NCBI RefSeq assembly: GCF_027596085.1
Contig: NC_072467.1
Coordinates: 23,505 to 87,504, forward strand
Source of the DNA: Anoplopoma fimbria
Lineage: Eukaryota > Chordata > Actinopteri > Perciformes > Anoplopomatidae
DNA length: 64,000 nucleotides
Reading direction: 5' to 3'
Program-made: the position numbers and the translations under genes
Notes under the pieces: model-generated
Databases searched by the model: none
What the model was told of the DNA's origin: nothing
What the model saw: the letters and a program-made list of their open reading frames with translations, nothing else
Part shown: piece after piece, positions 54,301-64,000 of the stretch
Numbering within the stretch: the stretch's first letter is position 1
How the letters are laid out: each line of letters starts with the position of its first letter

Positions 54301-54545
54301 CTGTCACCCAGACTACACAGTTAAGAAATCAAGTCGTGAACTTTGCACTGTCATCGTCACATTTTTGTAGACTTTTGCACTGTTTTGCACCAGTGAACTT
54401 TTTACATTTCTTTGATATGTTTTCAAGCGTCAAAGAGAAAATATCCACAAAAAAAAGGATTGAAAAAAAGGTCATACTTACCACTCTTTACTTTATGGTT
54501 AATCAAACCATATATAGGGTTATTCAGAAATGAATAAAAGATATT
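51397..54545 (+). other. Presumed long 3' UTR of kcnc1
   Basis: About 3.1 kb of AT-rich, largely non-repetitive sequence after the stop. AATAAA words occur near 53334, 53362, 53512 and 54532, and the last would end a UTR typical in length for neuronal channel genes. The open frames inside have no family resemblance. Confidence 0.45.
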
Positions 54546-56370
54546 CAACATTCATTGAATGTTGATATATCTTCATAGCTACATTTTGATTTACAAAGAC
54601 AGCTTGTATAAAATACACTAAGTCATATCACAGCTCAGACATACATCATTTTTCTGTAGTACTTTTTAATTGTGAATCATGAAGAATTGGGTTATTTTTC
54701 TGCACACATGCAAATTGGCATAAAGCAGTAGTATGCAATACTAACTAATGCCAAAACATTACACACATACTGGACAAGTGCCTCTGTTATGCAACTTATT
54801 CTTACCATTCAGGAGTATAGCTTAACCAACATGATGAATTCATGTACATTTCATTTGACATTAGTCACCAGTCATTGAAAGCATCAGTTCAGTACTCAAA
54901 AAGCACAAAGATACAACAAGGACCCCCATGAGGATCAGCTTCTAAATGAGAGCAATGAGCAAACCTAATTAAAAACAGAAAGGAGAGCCATTGAGTTCAT
55001 AGTTCAGCTTAATTGTTTGTGTAGAAAAGTTAGTGAAAAGGGACCAACTTTTTACCAAACAACTGCAAACACACTGCCAACAACCTGCTGAGATCTGTTT
55101 GCAGTCAGGTGCAGCAGATTTGAATCTGCCATTAGAGCTGAGCACAAATGGGGGACAGTGTGCTGGTCATTGTCAGACGGAATAAATAACAATAACAGCC
55201 GCTGTTATTAAAAGGAATCAATAACACAACTAAGAGGCAACTAATGAGCCGTTTGGTGAGACTTGAAAGTGTGTGTTTTGAACACCGTGCATTGTGTGGT
55301 TAGTTATCTCAATAAGGTGTTCAGTGATCGTTTTGATTGGTTTGTTGTTTAGGGATTTTTGTGTCCTTTTTGACCGATACAGTTCAGGCTTGTACAATAA
55401 ATAGTGATAAATAAAAAATAAAAAAAAAACACAGAAATGATCATTTTTCAAAGTGTTGATTTATTGTTTTCTAAACAATCCAGGTTTAGCACATTAACTT
55501 TCATTAACGCATATGTCAGTGATACAGATTGTTTTTATATATAATTTGCATAAATCACAAGGATAAAATAAAAACTTTTAAACAAATAAAGTGAATTAAT
55601 TGCATTAATGAGCCTTCTGACTCCTCCCATTGGCCTTGACTACAGCACTGGCTTCAGACCTGCAGTTTGGTCCCCTGGTGCTGCACTGCGGCCACCCACA
55701 GCTTATAAATATGAAAGTAGGGTCAAATGCAGCGGGCAAATTTCCCCCAAGAGGGATTAAGTGCAAATGAGACTAACAGATCATCAAAGAATATGACACA
55801 GACTGCCAAGAGCATCAATAAGTGATGTACAGTTGCCAAAGAAAATGTACTGCACTTACTGTGTGAGTGGTAAATCATGAGATGACCAAGAGATTTTCAG
55901 TATGAACTGCAGAGATTGACTGCGTTCTGACACTCAATATCACAGCAATAAAACTGCTGACATGGGAAGATGGAGCTCTAGCACCAGTCCTGCCCATTCC
56001 TCACATGATCCATAACGGCTTCCTTCTGGCAGGTGGACCAGGAGCCTTAGGCGTGGCCATGTGCTGCAAAGCCATCAGCCCAAATCACGTCCATCAAAGT
56101 AAGAGGCTGGTCAGAGAAATGATGGCCTCTGTCCACATGTAACATAACTCAGTCTGTGTCCAACCAAAAACATCAGTATTTATGACAACTGCAGTTTGAA
56201 GCCTGATCTTTTAAAATGAGCTCGAGTCGCCTATTAGAAGGTGAAAGTTACAGTATAAGGCACAATAAGAGCACCAATAAGCCACTTTATCAGTCAGATA
56301 ATTCAAAAAAATTGTGAATCAATTCTCGTCTCTGATTGACTCATGATGAATAAATGTTCCTGGTCCGAGG
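54546..56370. other. Spacer between convergent kcnc1 and sergef
   Basis: No gene is seen. A TTTATT (minus-strand AATAAA) near 55460 could end a sergef 3' UTR of about 0.9 kb. Confidence 0.4.
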
Positions 56371-59300
56371 TCAGTGAGTAGGAGTCGTTGCAGAGTTTTG
56401 TCTTAAGTCGGTCGTCGCAGCGCACATTGCTATAGAGTGTCCAGCTCCACAGCCAATGAGAACGGGTCTGAGACCAGAAACGAGCTGTGGCTGACAGACG
56501 TCGCTCTGTGAACCGTCTCCACACATCCCGTGTTCGTTCCAGCCCCAGGAGAGGAGACACCCGCCTGAAAAAGGAGAGGGGTCAAGGGTCATTGGAGCTG
56601 AAAGGAGAGCAGGGTGGGGTTGCAGCTCTTGGACCATGTACGCTAAAATTAGTAGCCTGAAGAAAAAAAAGGCGGGGTACAAAAAAAACAAACAGAAGGC
56701 ATGCGTCACATACACTTTCTCTCTCTCTCTCTCTCTCTCTGTCCCCAACACTGACACTCAGCCAGCAGTAAAGCCTCCCTGCTCTTCACAGCTGGTGAGT
56801 TTGTTGGTGGGTGTGGTCAGGTCTGCATCACCGCGGAGACACGTGCCATGGCAACACAGTTACCTAATAGGCTCCATTGCCATGGCAACAGAAGCAAGCT
56901 CGCTTTTCTCAAGGGTAACACATCTTCAAGCTTTCCCCATCCTGCAAATTGTGTGTCTTTCATGCCATCTTTTCATTTCTCTCATCGAAGGGTTTCTTTG
57001 TCTTTCTGCGTTTTCAGCTCGTCTCTGAAAAATCGGTGGCATCGAAGATTTGGATTCGCCAAGTGACACATATGCTTTTGTCTGTCAATAGACAGTGAAA
57101 GCATGCCAGCAATGCATGTTAGTGTGACAATCTGCCACATTACAAACACACATGTTGCACCGTCTTTAAGATAATACATGTATTTATAACTGGACTACAT
57201 GTGTCTCCATCTTTGATTAAGGTTATTCAGTAAACGTCCTGCTTCTCATTTATTAGTGAGCGTAATGTGTTGACATGGTTTCCTTCACTGGGGGAAAAGC
57301 TTTATTTTGGTGCTGTGCTTAATTCATGGACTCACTGACTGGAGTACAGAACATCAGTGTTTCCATGGCAACAAAGTGCCATGGAAAATATTCAGCACAA
57401 CAAAAGGATCAACATCGAGACGCTCAAGCCAAAAGCCATTTCCTTGTAAACAAATCCTGTCATTTGGTTTTACATTCGACGGTTTAAAAACCTCACACCT
57501 TATTAACAATACCACAGTGACACAATCTGCAGGACTTCATCATCATACTACACAAACAGGATCTGAGGTTTTTGTCCTAATGCATTCCGGTTAAGTTCAA
57601 AATGTTCACATTAACAAAAATCTTTCCTCAGATTGGATGAGCTGTGCCCACAGCGTCTATGACCATTCTCCCACGTCTGACCACGATGATGATTTTCATA
57701 CATGAGGAGCACATCCTCAGGTGCAAATGGGCAGAGGGCTGAGCAGGCAACAGATATCACGAGCAGCATGCAATGCTCTCCGTTCCTTTCCACCTGACCT
57801 ACTTCAGCACCCGAAATAGCAGCACTCAGGTCCCTGCTTCCAATCCTGTTTTGCTATTTCACTGCTCCTGCCACCGCGCTCCAGACAGGAGAAGAAAAAG
57901 AGGAGAGCATGGCACAGCAACAAAGGGCAGGAGGTTCATGTGAGCTCTCTATTTACTGGTTCTGCTTTCTCATCACATCACCAAACTTGTGAAAGCACAG
58001 AGCGGTGGTTTGTGAAAACTGCCATTATGACGGACACTTTTATAACAATTTCATTATTATGGGGGCATTTCCAGTTAACTTTTCAGATTTGACAGAACAT
58101 TAAAAGTGGATGGCCATTTGCTCGCAGAAATATCAGCCATGTCCAGCGTTTCCTTTCTAATGGAACCCTGTGCTCGTGCTTCAGTGTTCATCTGCAGTAC
58201 TTCTATTCATGCCAATGTAAAAAAAAAAGGACAAAAAGAAAGTGAGTCAGTGTTCAAATATTAATGCAAAAGATTTTTACTTCCAAAACGTTTTCAGGTG
58301 CAGTCGGTGACTATGTGAAAGCTGGTGACTTTTGGAAAGCCTGTAAAGAATAAAAGTACATTTGATCTCTTTGTAAAGCTGATGAGGAACCACAAACACT
58401 GAAATATGTCTGTGTTTGTTTAGTATCATGTAAGCAATGTGTGCAGCTGCAATGTCAATGTTCTGTTGTTATGTGGACAAAAGGAGACTGCTGGGAAAAC
58501 ACTATGGAACTGGAAAGACATGTTTGTAAATGTGTGCGTGGTAAATTCTGCTCTTTTGCAGGTCTGTTCGGGTAATTGCCTGTCATTGATACCCATCTAT
58601 CCATGCTGTAATTACTTCTTGATGTAAAGGCCACAGAGCATTGAGCTGACCTCAGAAATCCTCTGCAGCATTACCAGAAGGATAAATATTTCACACTCAT
58701 GTTGAACTGTAATGTATTAGACAGTTCCCTTACTTGTTCTTGGATTCCTATGTATTCCCATTTCTATTTTTAAGTGAGAGCCAGAGTCATGTCAGGACAA
58801 AAGTGGAGCCTCTTGTTTCAGGCACCTGCACTTATTGAAACGGATATTGTAAGTTTCAATTATTTATGTTTAATTTCTCAGAAAACGCTCTATCTTGATG
58901 TATCTTTCGAATGCATTTGTATGTTATGTTAGATGCTTATGCTTGTCTATTTTCCAGCAGAATTACAGGTTCTGATACAGCTAAATAAGTTTTTGAAAAT
59001 GCCATACAAAAGAAAATGAGACGAAAAGCCAAGAATACTTTTAGAGAATACACTCACCTACAATAGCGAGGTTATGTTCAGATCCGCATGCAATCTGTCA
59101 AGAAAAAGATTGGAAATATGTTTATAATGTGTGATGAAAGCAGACAGACAATTTCAAGATTGTAATATCCACAATTAATGAATATATCCAACATGGATAC
59201 TGAGATGCTTTGGAACGAAATCTTCTCCGAAACAGAAATAAAATTGAATGTGTCAAGATGTTATCATCCAACGTTTATTCATAACTGCATTCAACATGAG

Positions 59301-62256
59301 TGCACCAAATGCGAAAGAACACCAGTGATGATTTTATCTGTAAATACATCAGACACTCCAATATAAAAGCATGGCAGGAACCTATAACAAAAAAGAGACC
59401 TCAAGCAGCGAACCACCAGAAGAGTTAATGCAACTCTCTCAAGACAGCTGCATGTGCCTGCCTTTGATGACTAAAAGCTTTTACAAATTAATGGCCCTTC
59501 CCCCACCCCCCCCCCCATAGTATTTCTCTTCATAACAGCTGCAAGAATTGAGGGGACAATTTTAAATTCTGAACCTGAAATCTACAGAGCTCAACAAGAG
59601 TTACATATATATAATATATCCTTGCTAATACCATTTAAACTGCTTTGATAAAGCAATGTTTTTTATAAAGCAAACAACTGAGGCGGGCCATGAATAGAAA
59701 CAGACCCTTTGATCCCTGAGCCACTGACAGGTTATATCATTTGTTACTCCAGTAATGTTCATAGGCCTCATAAAAATGTGAGTTTAATAAATATTGACTC
59801 ATGACAGTGTTAGGAGGACTAACATGGTAGGGCAGGCTGAGGGATTCATAATCCCTGCAGATAATCCATCTTGCCTTTAGCTTTACACGCGCAAGGTGAC
59901 TACGCCTTGACACATGTCAGCGCTAATGCAATGATCATGTGCGCACTAGAAGAATGATCCAGACCTTGCCTCTATCCGTCCCTGACATCCACTTTATTGG
60001 CAACTATCTCGTACAATACAGCTGCCATTTAGGCTTCAGGTTAACTGCTGCAATCCTGCTCTCACATAATTGCCCTTATGGGAGAAGAGATCTTTGCTTT
60101 CAAAATGTAAGTGGTCCTCTGGCAATATGTGTGCGCTCTGTACGATAGATGTGTTGATGCAAATCATTAGGAAGCTAATCTTAGTTGGCCTCACACAAAA
60201 AAACCTTCTACTAGCTGTTTTCTTTAAGGTTGCCTGCTGCCCCCTGCTGATGTGACATTGACTTTTTCTGCTAAAACACAAGGGCGACGTCCACAACAAT
60301 AGGAAATAATACAGAATATAACTAATAATAACAACACTTAATTTAAAACACACTGCCTGTATAAACGTTTGTCATATGCCTCCTTGGTTTTTCAGTCTGT
60401 AGGTGTCAAACACTTACCTGTGTCGCTCCACGGAGGACTTTAACTTCTGCAGGGAGGCAAGCTTCCTGGTTTCCAACGTCTGCTGAGGGATCAGTCGATG
60501 GCCACTTTGAGTTCTGACTGGTCGATGCTTGTCGGCCCAGTTGCCCATAATCTCCTCTGCCCCATGTAAACACTCTCCCACTCTCTGAAATGAATGATGA
60601 GCATGTTCAGATCTGACAACTGTCCTTTGAATCCTGTTAAAACTGATGAGCATCACTGACATATTACACGTTATTATGTTTCACCTGTTTGAGCAACAAT
60701 GTGCGTCCAGCCGCTCCACACATTGATAACTTTCTCTTTTCCCAGCAGTGAGCGCTTCACAAGAGTTGGAGAGGACAGGAAGGGCTCTGTAGCAGTCAGC
60801 TGGCCACGCTTGTTGCTTCCCCACAGAAACAAATCCCCGTCTCCTGCACACATGACACGATCAACATTATTCTTCATTCAGCAGAGGCAGCAACAGAGAG
60901 GGCAGGGCAGTACTTGGGCATTGCTGGTCAACAAATTACTGGACAGATTCTGTTGCCCATGTTAATAATATTCTAAGTTAATAAGTTTGGAGCCTATATT
61001 CCAACATGTCCTTGCAATTTCCAGGCTGGTATAAATGTTTTTCTCAATCAAAGGTTCAGAACTGTGCTAAATAAACCAAATGTGACATGAACACAGTATA
61101 AAGATAGCCATATACGCAGGTGTCATACCTGTAAGGCACACACAGTGCGCTGAGCCTGCAGTCACCTTGTGTGTGGTCTTCTTATCCAGACCTGCAACAA
61201 ATGCACAATTATCTGGATACATTTATTGCTCATAAGTGTGATTGCAAATCTCGGAATGCTTAAAAACTTTCTTTTCTGTAACTTTTTCTATTCAGTAGAG
61301 AAAAGAGCTTCACTTACCTGGTACCAGAGAGGGCACCGTAGAGCTGAGGTGTGAAGGGACAGGACGTGGACTGAGTGCTCTCCTAGCATGACTGAAAAGA
61401 CCAATACCCCACTGATATACACAGCCTGAGTCTGTAAAGAAAAAGAGAAAATAAAGTTTGTGAGATAACTGCCAAATAAAAAAAACACACTAATGAAGGT
61501 TTTGTTGCAAACTTACCAGTAGCAGCTAGCGAATGTCTGAGTCCTGCTGCTACACTCACCACTGGCTCCTCCAGACTCTGAGAACAAGCAGCACAGTGAC
61601 ATCTGCTTAAAAAGCACCTGATCAAAGTGATCATGAGGTGAAGTTGGTTTGGAGCAATTTGATCACTCAAGAATGAATACATTGGTAGGTTAGAAACATT
61701 AGATTGGATGTATTGTGTTCTTTGAACTACATGCTGCTCATGTGCTCACCTCAATGACCAGTAGATCTGCAGAGTGTGTGATGTTTTGTCCAACACCTAG
61801 TTGTCCATAAGCATTTGATCCACATGCTAGTACTCGACCACAATCTATCAGTGTTACATTAAAAGAAAAGAAACAAACACTATAAATAAAACGTTTATTA
61901 AATAATATTCAACATTTGGATGGGTGGAAGGAATTCAAGTTTTTAACAACTCAACACTGTTGTATTTAAGGATAAATTAAATGTCATTGCAACCTATCCA
62001 TTATCCCTGTTGAGGAGCAAATGCTTAATTATAGCTGATAGATGTATCCTTCTAGTGTATGTGTAAAACAGAGCACCAAATCCTGGTGTAAAATGGTTCC
62101 CACCGTTGAGCAGAAGAGTAAAATCCCAACCACAGGCTACTTTTGTGACCCTCTGATTCAGACTGGGGCAGAGTTGAAGAGTTGAGACGTCTGCATTGTG
62201 GCCAAGTCCCAGCTGGCCTCTGTGATTCTGTCCGCACACAAACACCTCTCCATTTT
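56371..62256 (-). CDS. sergef: SERGEF (RCC1-repeat secretion-regulating factor), 5' part outside the window
   Basis: RCC1-type propeller protein described in mammals as a regulator of secretion that binds Sec5. Nine coding exons in transcript order: 62104-62256, 61750-61844, 61517-61577, 61318-61431, 61129-61191, 60685-60843, 60418-60584, 59058-59094, 56371-56564. They join in frame to about 347 residues and a stop. Typical repeat words are GEVFVCGQNHRGQLGLGHNADV, VACGWDFTLLL, VLACGSNAYGQLGVG, VAAGLRHSLAAT, DLFLWGSNKRGQL, VWSGWTHIVAQT, VFTWGRGDYGQLGR, CGSEHNLAIVG, SWGWNEHGMCGDG and GCGAGHSIAMC, all matching human SERGEF in order. The first exon here starts mid-codon (phase 1), so the N-terminal exons with the first propeller blade lie beyond 64000. 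The C-terminal tail after the last repeat is only about 17 residues, much shorter than the human one. Convergent order with kcnc1 is as in human. Confidence 0.93.
60237..60252 (-). promoter_or_regulatory. CTCF-like motif (weaker)
   Basis: CTGCCCCCTGCTGATG carries the reverse-complement CTCF core but departs at the GGC end. It lies in the sergef intron before exon 60418-60584's downstream neighbour. Confidence 0.3.
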
Positions 62257-62638
62257 CTGTCCAACAAAAAAATACACCAAACATTTGAGAAACCGTACAA
62301 CTTTGTTGGCCATTCATGTATAAAAGATTAAGATTAAAAAAGCTCCATGGAGCTAGGGAGATGAGGAAAAACATTGATTAAAAGAGAAACAACATTGACT
62401 TTTAATCAAAAATGTATTTAAACAGGCAATGGATTTCATTTTTTGTTTGTTTTAACTTAACCTTACACCTACATGTGATGGCAATGTGATACACTCCTTT
62501 TAAGATTAGGAAAAATTAAATTGACCATTTATTTGGAATTTTGCGTGAAACATGCAATCTAAAAATGACATAGATGATGTTATAGTGTTTTTTGTTTGAC
62601 TGTATATTTTTCCCGTTAAATGAATATGTGTCTTGCTG
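62257..62638. other. Intronic sequence of sergef
   Basis: No exon, repeat or regulatory site recognised. Confidence 0.4.
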
Positions 62639-62640
62639 TA

Positions 62641-62873
62641 CAGTACCAGTCAAAAGTTTGGACACACCTTCTCATTCAATGGTTTTCTTTATTTAATTTA
62701 TTTTTATTTTTCTATATTGTAGATTAATATTGAAGACATCCAAACTATGAAGGAACACATATGGAATTATGTGGTAAACAAACAAATGCTCAACAAACCA
62801 GAATATGTTTTATATCTTATATTCTTCAAAGTAGTTGAATGAGAAGGTGTGTCCACACTTTTGACTGGTACTG
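62641..62873. mobile_element. Tc1-like MITE
   Basis: Starts CAGTACCAGTCAAAAGTTTGG and ends CACACTTTTGACTGGTACTG, a terminal inverted repeat of about 39 bases with one mismatch in the first 38, flanked by TA on both sides. The CAGTACCAGTCAAAAGT end is a known Tc1-type terminus widespread in fish. At 233 bp it has no transposase. Confidence 0.88.
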
Positions 62874-63015
62874 TACATGTGATTGATATGTGACATACTT
62901 TGGTGTTTTATAATCCCATGTAGAATTGTCATATAAAAATAAACATAAGTACTTTCCATCACTTACTATCTTAACTTAATAGTCAACATCAACAATGAAC
63001 TCTGACGTATTAGGC

Positions 63016-63032
63016 CCGGCAGGGGGCGCCAC
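63016..63032 (+). promoter_or_regulatory. CTCF-like motif
   Basis: CCGGCAGGGGGCGCCAC matches the CTCF core. It lies in the presumed sergef intron between the Tc1-like MITE and the terminal minisatellite. Confidence 0.45.
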
Positions 63033-63244
63033 GTGATCTCTGGTGCGTTCACAGGCAGAAAGTGGAAATCAAGTTGTTTATTGTAGAGAGCAGGAAGGTA
63101 AAATTATATAATTGTACTAAATATATTTTATTCTACCACCATAGCCACATATCGTCATGTTTGAATGTGCCTTTCCCTCGGGCTGTTTGTTTCCCCCATG
63201 CCGTCCAGAAGGGGTGTCCGTCCGCCGGATTACATGTGAATGCA

Positions 63245-64000
63245 GCACCAGTAGGTGAGAACAGAAACCAGTAGGTAGGAACAGAAACCAGTAGGTAGGA
63301 ACAGAAACCAGTAGGTAGGAAAACAGAAACCAGTAGGTGAGAACAGAAACCAGTAGGTGAGAACAGAAACCAGTAGGTGAGAACAGAAACCAGTAGGTGT
63401 GAACCAGTAGGTGAGGAACAGAAACCAGTAGGTGAGAACAGAAACCAGTAGGTGAGAAACAGAAACCAGTAGGTAGGAACAGAAACCAGTAGGTAGGAAC
63501 AGAAACCAGTAGGTAGGAACAGAAACCAGTAGGTGAGAACATAAACCAGTAGGTAGGAACAGAAACCAGTAGGTAGGAACAGAAACCAGTAGGTGAGAAC
63601 ATAAACCAGTAGGTGTGAACAGAAACCAGTAGGTAGGAACAGAAACCAGTAGGTAGGAACATAAACCAGTAGGTAGGAACATAAACCAGTAGGTAGGAAC
63701 AGAAACCAGTAGGTAGGAACAGAAACCAGTAGGTAGGAACAGAAACCAGTAGGTAGGAACATAAACCAGTAGGTAGAAACCAGAACAGAAACCAGTAGGT
63801 GAGGAACATAAACCAGTAGGTAGTGAACAGAAACCAGTAGGTAGGAACAGAAACCAGTAGGTAGGAACAGAAACCAGTAGGTAGGAACAGAAACCAGTAG
63901 GTAGGAACAGAAACCAGTAGGTAGGAACATAAACCAGTAGGTAGGAACAGAAACCAGTAGGTAGGAACAGAAACCAGTAGGTAGGAACAGAAACCAGTAG
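63245..64000. repeat. 20-bp minisatellite (AACAGAAACCAGTAGGTAGG), continues past the window
   Basis: About 37 copies with GTAGG/GTGAG and CAGA/CATA variants; several copies carry 1-4 base indels. The long minus-strand frames rich in YWFLFLPTGFCSYLLV are by-products of the 20-base period cycling three frames (60 bases) without stops. Confidence 0.97.

Noticed and set aside
63117..63930. 230-265 residue minus-strand frames with YWFLFLPTGFCSYLLV repeats
   Set aside because: They are translations of the 20-bp minisatellite; three units make 60 bases, so all frames cycle without stops.

Overview
The window is nuclear DNA of a ray-finned fish, most likely a percomorph teleost; the species cannot be named from the sequence. 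The evidence is vertebrate genes with short GT-AG exons and long introns, dense (CA)n and other microsatellites, and non-autonomous transposons of types common in fish. Five protein genes were assembled exon by exon on phase-compatible splice sites: a double-immunoglobulin SIGIRR-like receptor (digirr/sigirr, +, 3291-9188), plakophilin-3 (pkp3, -, 11118-24644), the tetraspanin cd81 (-, 31197-40105), the Kv3 potassium channel kcnc1 (+, 43244-51396) and the 3' part of sergef (-, 56371-62256, running off the right edge). Human counterparts lie on 11p15 (SIGIRR and PKP3 close together, CD81, and KCNC1 beside SERGEF), so this is a conserved syntenic block with local rearrangement.

Layout. 1-2.7 kb: a broken Penelope-like reverse transcriptase fragment, a short telomere-like CCCTAA/CCTAA tract and three GC-rich tandem arrays, with no gene. 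3.3-9.3 kb: the receptor gene. 9.3-10.0 kb: spacer between convergent genes. 10.0-24.7 kb: pkp3 with several dispersed repeats in its introns. 24.8-30.5 kb: a gene-free interval with two hAT-like MITEs and a diverged fold-back. 30.5-40.3 kb: cd81. 40.3-43.2 kb: a tandem-repeat-rich interval between the divergent cd81 and kcnc1 genes. 43.2-54.5 kb: kcnc1 with a long AT-rich 3' region. 54.5-56.4 kb: spacer. 56.4-64.0 kb: sergef, a Tc1-like MITE and a 20-bp minisatellite reaching the window end.

The genes do not form a pathway: an inhibitory IL-1/Toll receptor, a desmosomal armadillo protein, a membrane-scaffold tetraspanin, a fast neuronal K+ channel and an RCC1-type secretion factor. No previously undescribed system was found. 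The most useful leads are a 39-nt in-frame candidate cassette exon of pkp3 inside a dispersed repeat, a triplicated 5' splice site on pkp3 exon 1, a read-through Kv3.1a-like terminus in kcnc1, the altered TIR box 3 of the receptor, and CTCF-like motifs at gene borders.
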